Position numbers and translations under genes: made by a program. Shown piece after piece: positions 17,095 through 26,108 of a DNA stretch of 64,000 bases. Under the pieces are notes generated by a model. The model saw only the letters and a program-made list of their open reading frames with translations, did not search any database and was not told the origin of the DNA. The stretch is taken from assembly GCA_014896295.1 (NCBI GenBank), contig JADBKR010000005.1:428193-492192 (forward strand). Direction: 5' to 3'. The stretch's first letter is position 1. Every line of letters starts with the position of its first letter. The DNA comes from Limnochordaceae bacterium. GTDB lineage: Bacteria > Bacillota > Limnochordia > Limnochordales > Geochordaceae.

Positions 17095-17531
17095 CGGGCC
17101 GAGCGCCACCCGCAGGTCGTCCTCCGGATCCTGGCTTCGGTTGGCCGCTCCCGATCCCTTCCTGGCCTCTCCGCGCCGTTGTCCCGCCTACCCCCGGCGA
17201 TGGCCCCAACGACCCGCAGGGGCTCCTCTCCCATGCGTACCTCAGCGGGAAGGGCGGCGTCGAGACCTGCCGGTGTGAGGTCTATCGAGGCGGCGAAGGC
17301 CCGCAGGTAGGGCCGCAGCCGGGCCGGGGCGCCGGCGGGAATCTCCATGAGGGTGCCGCGCAGCGCCGGGTGGGCCCGCTCGAGCGCTTCGAGCACGGTC
17401 CCGAGGGTAGGCTCCGGGACGCCGGGGGCGAGCTCCGAGACGGGGACCTCGACCACGCGCCCCTGAAGCCCGGCCAGGCGGCACAGGTGTCCCGGGAGGA
17501 CGACCCGGATCTTGCCGGGCAGCGGGTCCAC
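16965..17531 (-). CDS. MoaD/ThiS ubiquitin-like protein with apparent frameshift at its C terminus
   Basis: From GTG at 17531 the first 114 residues form a MoaD/ThiS-like sulfur-carrier or ubiquitin-like domain ending in AIAGG. The frame then continues for about 75 non-homologous residues to 16965, into the convergent gene. The GG is encoded at a run of five C on the plus strand (17191-17195); one more base there would give GGG GGG TAG, that is AGG followed by stop, exactly the diglycine end the family needs for activation. A lost base, real or by sequencing, is the simplest reading. The start overlaps the stop region of the BNR gene, a pairing seen in other bacteria. Confidence 0.65.
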   Translation of the reverse strand: MDPLPGKIRVVLPGHLCRLAGLQGRVVEVPVSELAPGVPEPTLGTVLEALERAHPALRGTLMEIPAGAPARLRPYLRAFAASIDLTPAGLDAALPAEVRMGEEPLRVVGAIAGGRRDNGAERPGRDRERPTEARIRRTTCGWRSARQQPWRLTTVSQREAGHTSTLPAWANGCMNASTFSRPSASTMR

Positions 17532-17532
17532 T

Positions 17533-18684
17533 TCATTGCGCCCCCACGGTGTGCGCCTCGACCGAAAGGATGCGCGGCAGGTGCAGCGCGAGGGCCTCCC
17601 ACGAGTCGCCTTCGTCGGCGCTGGCGTAGACCTCCCCGGTCGTCGTGCCGAAGTAGAGGCCGCAAGGATACAGCGTGTCCACTGCCATCGCGCCACGCAG
17701 CACGTTGCCGTAGAAATGCCGGCCGGGCAGCCCGTCCGAGAGCGGCTCCCACGTGCCGCCGCCATCCCGGCTGCGCCACACTCGAAGCGCTCCGTCGACC
17801 GGGAAATGCCGCTCGTCGTCTTTCATGGGTACCACGTAGACGGTGTCCGGGTCATGGGCGTGCACGGCAATCGGAAATCCGAAGGGAGACGGCAGACCCT
17901 CGGAGACGTTGCGCCAGCTCTCCCCGGCATCGTCGCTCCGGTAGACGCCGGAGTGAGCCTGGATGTAGACGACCTCCGGGCGGGCCGGGTGCAGCACCAG
18001 TGAGTGCACGCAGTAGCCCGCCTCGGGTTGCGAATCGGCGGTATGCGAGGCGTAAAGGCCCCGGTTGGCCGGCCTCCAGGTCGCGCCGCCATCGTCCGAC
18101 CGGAAGACCCCGGCCGCCGAGATGGCGACCAACATCCGGCCAGGACGGGTAGGGTCGAAGCCGAGCGTATGCAGGCAAAGGCCGCCGGCGCCTGGCTCCC
18201 AGGCCTCGTGGGTCGGGTGGTGGCGCAGGGCCGCGAGCTCACGCCACGTCCGGCCGCCATCCTCGGAACGAAACAGCGCCGCATCTTCAGCGCCTGCGAA
18301 GAGCACCACCGGGCCTCCCGTGGGAGCGTTCCGCTCCCCGCTTGCGGAAGGTGGCGAGGCAAACCGCCAGACCCGGCGGAACTGCCACGGCTGCGTGGCG
18401 CCGCCCAGGCTCTTGTACGCGGCAATGGGGGGCTCCAGCCGGAACTCGCCTCCCGCCACCTGCCACGTCCGGCCCCCGTCCCCGCTTGTCTGGATCACGT
18501 TGCCGTACCAGGGCGTCCACAACGACGCCCACAGGCGATCGGGATCGCCTGGCAAGGCGTAGAGATGGTACACCTCCCACCCCTCGAACAGCGGCCCGGT
18601 TACGTCCCATCGCCGCCGGGACGCGTCCGAAGTGAAGAGAAAACCTCCCTTGCTGGTGCCCACCAGGAGCCGAATCTGGCCCAC
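17533..18684 (-). CDS. BNR/sortilin-type beta-propeller protein
   Basis: About 383 residues with repeated Asp-box motifs of the S-x-D-x-G-x-T-W kind: TSGDGGRTWQV, SEDGGRTWREL, SDDGGATWRPA, SDDAGESWRNV, SRDGGGTWEPL and SADEGDSWEAL. These mark a six- or seven-bladed beta-propeller like exo-sialidases or VPS10 domains. No signal peptide is seen, so it is probably cytosolic. GTG at 18684 has AAGGGGGG upstream and is preferred to a TTG at 18705. It is directly followed by the MoaD/ThiS gene. Glycosidase activity is not implied by the repeats alone. Confidence 0.82.
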   Translation of the reverse strand: MGQIRLLVGTSKGGFLFTSDASRRRWDVTGPLFEGWEVYHLYALPGDPDRLWASLWTPWYGNVIQTSGDGGRTWQVAGGEFRLEPPIAAYKSLGGATQPWQFRRVWRFASPPSASGERNAPTGGPVVLFAGAEDAALFRSEDGGRTWRELAALRHHPTHEAWEPGAGGLCLHTLGFDPTRPGRMLVAISAAGVFRSDDGGATWRPANRGLYASHTADSQPEAGYCVHSLVLHPARPEVVYIQAHSGVYRSDDAGESWRNVSEGLPSPFGFPIAVHAHDPDTVYVVPMKDDERHFPVDGALRVWRSRDGGGTWEPLSDGLPGRHFYGNVLRGAMAVDTLYPCGLYFGTTTGEVYASADEGDSWEALALHLPRILSVEAHTVGAQ

Positions 18685-19068
18685 GCCGGAGCCCCCCTTC
18701 TTCAAACCAAGGGTATCCGAAGGCGCCGGTAGCTTCGCTTCACCGCCTCGACGGCCTGCCGGTGCTCGGACGCCCGGCGCTGCTGCTCGGCGCTCCGGTC
18801 ATTGGGCACGGGCGCATCCCCCGGCACTTCCCTTGGAACGTTCGTCCGGCCCAGTTTGCACTACGACGGCAATGCAAATCCTCCTGCGTGACCCCTCCAC
18901 GACCGCCCCGCAAGACGTCCCGGCTCGACCAGGTCGCCGATGACCATGGTCCCCCGAAGCCCGTCCTGCGAGGCGCTGCTCTCGCTGAAGGGTCGGCGAC
19001 GGGGGCGCCGAAGGTCCCTGCCCGTCCGAGACGTTTCGACGTCTGAGCTGCGTGACGGAGGTTGGACC
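18685..19068. other. Divergent intergenic region with inverted repeats
   Basis: About 380 bases without a gene. Two structures stand out: TTTGCA...TGCAAA (18855-18860 and 18873-18878), and a hairpin AGACGT-TTCG-ACGTCT at 19029-19044, 24 bases before the start codon of the secreted protein. They could be operator or 5'-UTR elements; no good -10/-35 pair was found. Confidence 0.4.
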
Positions 19069-19812
19069 ATGCCTGGCAAGTTGGGGCGCAACCCGGGAGG
19101 AGCACCGGTGCTGGCGTGCTGCGCCGGCATCCTGTTGGTCCTGAGCCCGGTGGCCGCTACGCCCTCTTTCGCCGCCAGCCCGCCGCCGGGCGACGTCGCC
19201 CTGGTAGCGCTGCTCGACTTCGTGCCCTCCACCCGCGTGGTCGTCCGCGGCACCGACGGGCGCGTCAGTGCGGCCATCGAACCCACCGACCCCAAGGGGA
19301 AGGTACGGCTGGCGCCGCCGGGAAGTGTCCAGATCCGCTTCTTGCAGCCGGCCCAGGACAAGCCGGTGCCGGCCGGCTCGGTTTGGGTCATCCTGGGCTT
19401 TCGGAGCGACCGCCCCGTGCGGTCCGTGCGCCTGTACTGGGGGCCGTGGGGCGGCCCAGGGTCGGCGACGGAGATGGAGGTGGCCGGCCCCACGCAGCAG
19501 GAAGGGAGCGCCTGGGCGGAGCTCGAGGTGCCGGCCGGCCGCTGGGTGGCGGCGGCGGTGGTGCAGACGGCCGACGGGTACCTGGCGGCGGCGGCTGCGT
19601 CGTATCAGGTCGTGGGCGACGTGAGCCTGGCGCCCGGGCTGCGACGGCTCAGCGAGGGGCTCGACCGGCCTGTCACTCCCACCGGAACCGCCAGGCGGCA
19701 ACGGCGAGAGCTACCGCTCCCCATGCCGCCAGGTAGGCGAGCCCTCCTGCATATGGGGCCAGGCTCGCCCCCTCCGTGGAGACCGCCCGCATGCTGTCGA
19801 TCAGCGGCGTGA
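19069..19812 (+). CDS. Secreted protein of unknown function
   Basis: 247 residues. A signal peptide is clear (ACCAGILLVLSPVAATPSFA then ASPPPG). The mature part, about residues 45-190, looks like one beta-sandwich (VWVILGFRSDRPVRSVRLYW, WVAAAVVQTADGYLAAAAA), perhaps Ig-like. I do not recognise the family. ATG at 19069 has GGAGG upstream. The last 45 residues overlap the 3' end of the convergent ABC permease by 140 bases and are of low-complexity Pro/Arg type, so the true C terminus may be shorter if a frameshift is present. Confidence 0.55.
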   Translation: MPGKLGRNPGGAPVLACCAGILLVLSPVAATPSFAASPPPGDVALVALLDFVPSTRVVVRGTDGRVSAAIEPTDPKGKVRLAPPGSVQIRFLQPAQDKPVPAGSVWVILGFRSDRPVRSVRLYWGPWGGPGSATEMEVAGPTQQEGSAWAELEVPAGRWVAAAVVQTADGYLAAAAASYQVVGDVSLAPGLRRLSEGLDRPVTPTGTARRQRRELPLPMPPGRRALLHMGPGSPPPWRPPACCRSAA

Positions 19813-20781
19813 GCGGCAACACTCCCACAATGGGCTGCATGAACGCCGGCATGATGTCCTTCGGCCAGAAGGTGCCCGAGAGGAACATCATGGGGAAGTT
19901 GAGCACGCTTCCGATGATGTTGGCCGACTCCGCGGTGGGGGCCAGCGTGGAGATGGCCAGACCCACGGACAAGAACGCCATGGACCCCAGCGCGGCCAGC
20001 AAGAAGAGCACCCATACGCTCCCGACGACCTTGGCCCCGAACCCGTACACGCCGACGGCGAAGATGAGCGCGGACTGCAGCAGCGTCACCAGCGTGAACC
20101 GGGTCAACAACCCTCCCAGAAATCCCATGGGGTGAAAAGGCGTGGCCAGTACCCTTTTGAGGACTCTTCGCTCCCGGTAGTCGGCGATGGACCAGCTCAC
20201 GCCCATGAGCCCCGTCTGCATGATGCTCATGGCCATGACACCCGGCAGCAGGAAGTCGAACATGCGAAACTGCCGCCCCGTCACCGAGTGCGTCGACACC
20301 GAAAAGAGCCGGGGGGCACCGGTCATGGCCTGCTCGATCCGCCGCAGCACCTCCTGCACCACCGCAATGGCGGCCTGCCCCGTCTGCTCGTGCGCCTCGT
20401 CGAAGTAGAGGTCGACCCTGAGAAGCCGCCCTGCGCCCTCCGTCCCATCCGGCGTCGCCGGGGCTACCTCCACCACCAGGGTCCGGTTCCCCTTGCGCAG
20501 GGCAGCCAGGGCCTGCTCCCGGGGTTCATCCACGACTTTGAGGACCGGAACGGCGCCCAGCGCCTGCCGGATGACCGGTTCCAGCGAACCTGGAACATGG
20601 CCCACCCCGGGGCCGTCGGCCCGACGAACGCCACCGTGAAGGTCATCGACTCGGGCCGCCCGAACGCGCTACCGAGGAGTCCCATCAACATGAGAGGCAG
20701 GATCACGCCCCAGAAAGCGGACGACCGATCCCGCCACCACACCCGGAAGCTCATGGCTGCCACCGCAAGAAAGCCTCGCAT
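19673..20781 (-). pseudogene. ABC-2 type permease, frameshifted
   Basis: The two halves of one ABC-2 (DrrB/YhgE-like) permease lie in different frames. The N-terminal part from ATG 20781 reads MRGFLAVAAMSFRVWWRDRS and ends around VAFVGPTAPG; the rest, from about 20605 to 19673, carries LLPGVMAMSIMQTGLMGVSW, the multi-helix domain and LNFPMMFLSGTFWP. They join if one G is added to the GGGG run (plus-strand C 20605-20608): ...TAPGVGHVPGSLEPV. Everything else is intact, so this is either a fresh mutation or a sequencing error. It follows its ATPase with a small overlap. Confidence 0.8.
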
Positions 20782-20795
20782 GGTACGCCCGCCCT

Positions 20796-21713
20796 TCAAT
20801 CCCGCAACCTGCGCCCGGTGAGCTGCAGGAAAACGTCCTCCAGAGTGCCCCGGTCGACCCGGAGGCTGCCCAGGTCCAGCTGGCCGTCCGATGCAATCGA
20901 GACCAGGTGTTGCAGCACGACCGAGGCCTGCCGGGTGACCAGAACCACCGTCCCGTTCTCGCCCTTCTCCACGCGGCTGACGCCCGGCAGCGACTCGACG
21001 GCGGCGCTGCCCGCCTGCGGCTCGAGGGCGATGTGAATGCGGTCTTCCGGCACGAACCGGCCGATGAGTTCATCGGGAGTGCCGGCGGCCAGCAACCGCC
21101 CGTGATCCATGATGGCCACCCGATCGCACAGCGCCTCGGCCTCTTCCATGTAGTGGGTGGTGAGCACCACCGTACGCCCCCGGTTGCGGATCTCCCGGAT
21201 CACCTCCCACAGCGCCCGCCGGGCCTGTGGGTCGAGGCCCGTGGTCGGTTCATCGAGGAAGAGGATCTGCGGATCGCCCACCAGGGCGCACGCGATGGAG
21301 AGTCGCTGGCGCTGCCCTCCCGACAGATCCCGCACCAGAGCCCGGCGCTTTTCCTGGAGGCTCAGCTCTTCGAGCACGCTCTCCACCGGGCGGGGATGAG
21401 GATGGAAGCTGGCAAACAGGCCCACCGTCTCCTGCACGGTGAGCAAGTTGAAGAACCCGGCGTCCTGCAGCTGGACCCCGATGCGCGCCTTCACCTGCCG
21501 CGGGTGGCGGCGCACGTCGACGCCCGCCACCTCCACCCTCCCCGCGTCCGCCGTGCGCAGGCCCTCCAGGATTTCGAGCGTCGTGGTCTTGCCAGCGCCG
21601 TTGGGCCCGAGCAGCGCGAAGATCTCCCCCTCCTCGACCATGAAGCTGGCGCCGTCGACGGCCACCAGATCCTGATACCGTTTGACGAGCCCTTCCACCA
21701 CGATAGCGGCCAT
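20796..21713 (-). CDS. ABC transporter ATP-binding protein (DrrA/CcmA type)
   Basis: About 305 residues. Walker A is GPNGAGKTT, the signature LSGGQRQRLSIA, Walker B ILFLDEPTTGLD, and the H-loop TTHYMEE. A C-terminal DrrA-like domain ends in GTLEDVFLQLTGRRLRD. ATG at 21713 has AAAGGTGG upstream; the frame extends to 21806 without support. Together with the ABC-2 permease behind it, it forms a drug or lipid exporter of unknown substrate. Confidence 0.92.
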   Translation of the reverse strand: MAAIVVEGLVKRYQDLVAVDGASFMVEEGEIFALLGPNGAGKTTTLEILEGLRTADAGRVEVAGVDVRRHPRQVKARIGVQLQDAGFFNLLTVQETVGLFASFHPHPRPVESVLEELSLQEKRRALVRDLSGGQRQRLSIACALVGDPQILFLDEPTTGLDPQARRALWEVIREIRNRGRTVVLTTHYMEEAEALCDRVAIMDHGRLLAAGTPDELIGRFVPEDRIHIALEPQAGSAAVESLPGVSRVEKGENGTVVLVTRQASVVLQHLVSIASDGQLDLGSLRVDRGTLEDVFLQLTGRRLRD

Positions 21714-21875
21714 CTCGCACCACCTTTTCCTCGAGGCTCGCCACTCGCCCGCAGCCGGCCGTAGCTGATCCTTCGTTTCCACTCGTTGCCAATCATTCCG
21801 GCGCACCGGCCGGGTGCCAAGGCCGCGGAGAGCGCAGGTTCGACTGAGCCGGCGTCATGTCCTCTGCTTCGTCCT

Positions 21876-23036
21876 CTACTTCTGCGAAGAGAGGCGCCCC
21901 GCCGTCCGTGCCGTCAGGGCCAGCACCGCCAGGAAGCCGAGCACTGCCACCACGTTGGCAAGCCCGCTCCAGAGGCGAAGCGGCATCCAGAGCAGCAGGT
22001 CGCCCGCGATGCGGCCGACGAGGGAGGCGTGCAGCAAGACGAGCGGAGCGTACAAACGGCGGGAGTACGGCACGGGGACACCGAGAAGCGCCGGCACGAT
22101 GACCGGCGCGTGCCCGAAGATCATGGACATCACGAACCCCAGGAAGACCGCGTGCAGCATGGCGTCGTAGTAGACCCCGCCACCCCAGACGCCGGGCCCG
22201 AGCACCCAGGCGACGCCCCCGGCGATGAGCCAGAAGTACCCGGGCAGCAAGCACCAGGCGATGTAGCGGCTCAAGCCGGGAAGCCGGACGGTACGCCACG
22301 CGATGTCGTACCGCACGAGCCATGCGCCGAGCCCGGCCAGCCCGGCCCCCGTGACGGCAATCCCCGCGGGCGCGGTCGCCAGGGAGATGACGGGGCCCAG
22401 GGCGACCGCCGCGGAAGCGGCGAAAAAGGCGAGCTCGGCGAGCGCAGCGCGCGTGCGGATGTGCGCAAGTTCGAGGCGTTCGCCGGCGATGGTGAGCACC
22501 AGGAACGCCGCCCACCATACCACGAGCAGGGGCACGGCAACGCCGACGCCCCATGCCACGTTGCCGCCCAGCCACATGACGGCGGCGAGGGCCAGGACGG
22601 CGTTGGGCCGGTTGGGCCGGATCCGGTAGATGGCCCCGAAGGCGGCGACGAGCGTGGCGGCGGCCGCCGAGAAGACGGCGGCCGCCACCAGGTCGGGCAG
22701 CCCGGCCAGGAGCATCACCGAGCCGGCCGCCCCGAACGCCGGGGCCACGTACGCCCAGCCCCTGCCGAGCCCCACCGCCCGCTCCAGGCTGATGAGGGTG
22801 CCGAGGAACGCGCTCACCATGAGGGGGCCGTGCCGGGCGGCCAGGGCCGGTGGCAGGGCGGGGATCACCCACCCCATGCGAACGAGCCCCACCAGGCCCG
22901 CCACCACCAGGGCCAGCCCCGCCGCGGCCATGAACGGCACCCGGGCCGCCAACCGCGCTCTTCTCACGCCGGCCGCCGAACTCACGAGCCGGCCCCCGCT
23001 CGGTCGCCTGCCGCCGTGCCGATTCGCACCCACCAC
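21876..23036 (-). CDS. NnrS-like multi-pass membrane protein
   Basis: About 386 residues and about twelve hydrophobic helices. Conserved features are ARHGPLMVSAFLGTLISLERAV early, LVLTIAGERLELAHI in the middle, and YDAMLHAVFLGFVMSMIFGHAPVI late; His and Glu inside helices are typical of the heme/copper-linked NnrS group. NnrS proteins are tied to nitric-oxide stress, but this branch is poorly studied and may do something else. The GTG start at 23036 is uncertain; GTG at 22985 would also fit. Confidence 0.6.
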   Translation of the reverse strand: MVGANRHGGRRPSGGRLVSSAAGVRRARLAARVPFMAAAGLALVVAGLVGLVRMGWVIPALPPALAARHGPLMVSAFLGTLISLERAVGLGRGWAYVAPAFGAAGSVMLLAGLPDLVAAAVFSAAAATLVAAFGAIYRIRPNRPNAVLALAAVMWLGGNVAWGVGVAVPLLVVWWAAFLVLTIAGERLELAHIRTRAALAELAFFAASAAVALGPVISLATAPAGIAVTGAGLAGLGAWLVRYDIAWRTVRLPGLSRYIAWCLLPGYFWLIAGGVAWVLGPGVWGGGVYYDAMLHAVFLGFVMSMIFGHAPVIVPALLGVPVPYSRRLYAPLVLLHASLVGRIAGDLLLWMPLRLWSGLANVVAVLGFLAVLALTARTAGRLSSQK

Positions 23037-23056
23037 ACCTCCGGGCCCTGCTCGCG

Positions 23057-23482
23057 CTATGGATTCGCGCCCGGTTCCCGGGAGGCCATCGCCGCCTTCA
23101 CGGCCCGGAGCACATTGTCCGCACGGCGTATGGCGTCGTCAGCATCCTCGGCCCCAAATGCTTCGTGCGGGTTTTCGTCCGGGAGCGCGTCGGGGTAGCG
23201 GGTGGGGATGTAGTACCGGTCCAGTACCCGGCAATCCGGCCGGAGGCGCTCCATTTCCGGAACCAGCGTAACGCAACGGTTGAGGAGAGCCACGCTCGAG
23301 TGTCCCCGCACACCGCGCTCGCCGAGCGAGAACAGGATCGCCTTCAGCGCCTTCTCGGCGGCCTGCTGCGCCTGGAAGCAAGCCGTGTTGAAAAACTCGC
23401 CGCCACGCAGCCAGCGCGCGGTCTCCATGTCCCGCTCAGCGGTGCTGAGCCAACGCTCGGCCTCGCGGCGGTTCTGATCCAT
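23057..23482 (-). CDS. HEPN domain protein (partner of MNT)
   Basis: 141 residues, all-helical HEPN fold (PF05168 type): FQAQQAAEKALKAILFSLGE, a RGVRGH segment that has the R-x4-H spacing but not the terminal Tyr of RX4HXY toxins, then YYIPTRYPDALPDENPHEAF. HEPN proteins paired with MNT enzymes form toxin-antitoxin or nucleotide-transfer modules; the HEPN partner can be an RNase whose Tyr is AMPylated. The ATG at 23482 lies inside the end of the MNT gene (47-base overlap), so the two are translated together. Confidence 0.8.
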   Translation of the reverse strand: MDQNRREAERWLSTAERDMETARWLRGGEFFNTACFQAQQAAEKALKAILFSLGERGVRGHSSVALLNRCVTLVPEMERLRPDCRVLDRYYIPTRYPDALPDENPHEAFGAEDADDAIRRADNVLRAVKAAMASREPGANP

Positions 23483-23816
23483 GTCGGCAGTCGTAGAGCA
23501 CCCTGCCTTCCCTGAGGATCGTGTCGATGAAATCGCGTCCCTCGCGTGCCAGGCGCTCGAATTCGTGTTCCGTGTACACAATGGGCTCTACCGGTACCTC
23601 GGTATCGAGAACGGCCAGAACATCGTCGATGCGCTTCAGAAACGGCCGGTCTGTCTGCTTGATGATCAGGAGGTCGATGTCACTGTCCTCGTGGACGTCT
23701 CCTCGGGCAAGGGAGCCGAAGAGGATGATGCGGGCCGGCCGGTACCGGGACGCAATCTGCTGGACAGCCTTCTGAAGCGATCGCTCGAGCCGGTCTCTCC
23801 AGGGCTGCTCGCTCAC
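23436..23816 (-). CDS. MNT-type minimal nucleotidyltransferase
   Basis: About 126 residues. The polymerase-beta motif GSLARGDVHEDSDIDLLII contains GS and the D-x-D pair, and a third acidic residue lies in PVEPIVYTEHEFE. GTG at 23816 has GGGAGGAAG upstream, which decides the start against a frame open to 23891. As the first gene of an MNT-HEPN pair it would be the antitoxin, adding AMP to the HEPN protein, if the pair is a toxin-antitoxin system. Confidence 0.82.
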   Translation of the reverse strand: MSEQPWRDRLERSLQKAVQQIASRYRPARIILFGSLARGDVHEDSDIDLLIIKQTDRPFLKRIDDVLAVLDTEVPVEPIVYTEHEFERLAREGRDFIDTILREGRVLYDCRHGSEPPRGRALAQHR

Positions 23817-23970
23817 CGGACTTCCTCCCCTCGGCCCGGGGGCAGTATAGCCGAGCCCCTCGATTTCGTCTACTCCTGTCGAGGTGCCCACCCATCATCC
23901 GAAGGTCGTAAACCGATTCATCCCGGCGCCGGAAGACCCCACCGGGTGCCCCGGGCGATCCTGCAGCAGG

Positions 23971-24024
23971 CATCGTTCGATGCAACGGATGTCGGTCGCT
24001 CGATGAGCCGGACATCGCTCGATG
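23971..24024. repeat. Three copies of a TCG(T/C)TCGATG repeat
   Basis: TCGTTCGATG at 23973, TCGCTCGATG at 23996 and TCGCTCGATG at 24015. Two of them sit in 12-base near-palindromes CATCGTTCGATG and CATCGCTCGATG. They lie in the divergent gap between the MNT-HEPN pair and the dehydrogenase, so they may be operator half-sites. Confidence 0.4.
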
Positions 24025-24062
24025 CCATCGACATTGCCGATCGGACGGGAGCGTGGGGTTGC

Positions 24063-24839
24063 ATGACCTTCTTTGCCTCATCATCCGCAGCGTCTCCGCA
24101 GGAGACGCCGGCACGGGTGGCGCTCGTCACCGGCGCGAGCCAGGGGTTGGGGCTCGCGCTGACCCGGGAACTCGCCTGCCGGGGGTGGGTCGTCGCCATG
24201 GCGGCTCGTCATGAGGAGCGGCTGCTCGCCGCAGTCGCCCAACTCGAGCAGGAACGCCCCGGTGCCCGGCTCCTCGCCCGGCGGGCCGACGTCTCGGTCG
24301 AAGCCGACCGATCCGCCCTCGTCGATGAGGTCGCCCGCCGCTGGGGCCGTCTCGACCTCCTCGTCCACAACGCATCGGCCCTGGGGCCGGTGCCCCTTCC
24401 CTCGCTCTTGGAGGTGCCGGTCGAGGCCTTCGAACCCGTCTTCCGCACCAACGTGCTGGCGCCGGTACGCCTGGTCCAGCTGGCGTGGCCCCTGCTCGAG
24501 GCGGCGCCCCGGGCGCTCGTGGTCAGCGTCACGTCGGACGCGGCCCTCGAAGGATACCCCGGGTGGGGGGTCTACGGCGCCAGCAAAGCGGCTCTCGAAC
24601 TCGTGACCCGCACCCTCGCGCACGAACTGGCCGGGCGCTCGGTCCGGTTCGTCGCCGTGGATCCGGGCGACATGGACACCGCCATGCACCGGGCGGCCGT
24701 TCCCGATGCGGATCCGTCGGCCCTGGCCGACCCGCGCCGGGTCGCCCGCAAGATGGCGGATCTGGCGGAGTCCCTGCTGGACCCGTCCGCCCGGCCGCCC
24801 GGGCCATCCGTCCCGCTTCGTGTCACGCTCGGGGGGTGA
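24063..24839 (+). CDS. Short-chain dehydrogenase/reductase
   Basis: About 258 residues of classical SDR type: cofactor loop TGASQGLGLAL, NAG-like HNASALGP, catalytic Ser in VVSVTSDAAL, and YGASK. The C-terminal region has VDPGDMDTAMH. The NADP/NAD-dependent substrate is unknown. ATG at 24063 is chosen; the frame is open far upstream but that part overlaps the MNT gene and the repeat region. It ends nine bases before the QueA-like gene, suggesting one transcript. Confidence 0.85.
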   Translation: MTFFASSSAASPQETPARVALVTGASQGLGLALTRELACRGWVVAMAARHEERLLAAVAQLEQERPGARLLARRADVSVEADRSALVDEVARRWGRLDLLVHNASALGPVPLPSLLEVPVEAFEPVFRTNVLAPVRLVQLAWPLLEAAPRALVVSVTSDAALEGYPGWGVYGASKAALELVTRTLAHELAGRSVRFVAVDPGDMDTAMHRAAVPDADPSALADPRRVARKMADLAESLLDPSARPPGPSVPLRVTLGG

Positions 24840-24848
24840 ACAGGTACC

Positions 24849-26053
24849 ATGCTGCCCTACCCCGATTTGCGGCTGGCCCAGGAGATCATGGCCGAACGCA
24901 GGCGCCAGGCGGAACTGGACGGATGGATACGCAAGCTCCGTACGGCCCGCACGAACGGCGCCACCCGGCCCGGAGATACACGGCCGCCGCTCCCCCCAGC
25001 CCTCTCGGGCCTCGTCCTCCCGGACGGGACCGTGGCGGCTGCCCCGCCCGAAGCCGAGGGCCGCGAGCGCGAGGACGTGCGCCTGCTGGTGGTGCAAAGA
25101 GCCAGGCGGCGCTTCGAACACCATCGCTTCACCGAGCTGCCCGCGCTGCTCCGGCCGGGCGACCTGGTGGTCTTCAACGCATCCCAGACCCTCCCCGCCT
25201 CCGTCCCCGTGCGCCGGCCGACGGACGGCAGCCGCGTGCGCCTTCACTTCTCCACGTGCCTCGACGCATCCCGGGAACGCTGGGTCGTCGAAGTCCGCGC
25301 CGCCGAGGGCACCCGGCCGCTCGATGACGCCGTCCGTCCCGCCGAACGCTTCGAGGCCCCCGACGGCACCATCGTGGAGCTGCTGCACCGGTACCGAGGG
25401 TTCGCACGGCTCTGGGAGGCGGAGGTCCACGGCCGTGCCATGGAGCTGATGAACCGCTTCGGCGAGCCCGTTCGCTACGGCTACGTGGAGGCGCCGTGGC
25501 CTCTCAGCGCCTACCAGACGGCCGTCGGGGAGGTGCCGGGCTCGGCCGAGATGCCCTCTGCGGCACGCCCTTTCACCCACCGGATCCTGTGGGAACTGCG
25601 CCGGCGGGGGGTGGAGCTGGCCAAAGTGCTGCTCCACACGGGACTCTCGAGCCACGAACTGCGCCCCGGCCAGGCGGGCCCGGGAGCGGTCTATCCGGAG
25701 TGGTACGAGATCCCGGCGAGCAGCGCCGTCCAGATCGACCGGGCTCTGCGGCAACGCCGGCGCGTGGTGGCCGTCGGCACGACGGTGGTACGGGCGCTGG
25801 AGAGCGCCGCCCGCGCCAGGTGGGGCCGGGTACGGGTGGTGGCCACCAGCGGCTGGACCGAGCTCTTCATCGGGCCGGGTTACCTCCCGCGCGTGGTCGG
25901 GGCCGTGGTCACGGGACTGCACGCCCCCAGACCACTCACCTGGCCATGATGGCAGCGCTGGCGGATCCGGAGCTCCTCCGCGCGGCCTACGTGGATGCGA
26001 TGGCTCGCGGGTACCGCTGGCACGAGTTCGGCGATCTTTGCCTCATCGAGTGA
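24849..26053 (+). pseudogene. QueA-like S-adenosylmethionine:tRNA ribosyltransferase-isomerase, frameshifted near the end
   Basis: The main frame (24849-25949) has family motifs ELPALLRPGDLVVFNASQTLP, LLHRYRGFARLWEAEVHG and YQTAVGEVPGSAEMPSAARP, plus the start of the last motif, VTGLHAP. It then runs into a stop, while another frame carries the missing tail HLAMMAALADPELLRAAYVD...WHEFGDLCLIE to 26053. Adding one C to the CCCCC run at 25924-25928 joins them. QueA makes epoxyqueuosine in tRNA; this form, with its long N terminus, resembles the actinobacterial variant, and no other queuosine gene is nearby. Probably functional if the shift is a sequencing error. Confidence 0.78.
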
Positions 26054-26108
26054 GGCGGTACGGTATGATACCAGCGTGGCAACCGGGCAAAGAAGGTCTG
26101 GACAGACG

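Noticed and set aside
17533..18684. Sialidase assignment for the BNR protein
   Set aside because: Asp boxes alone are shared by many propellers; no catalytic Arg triad or Tyr/Glu pair could be pointed out and there is no signal peptide.
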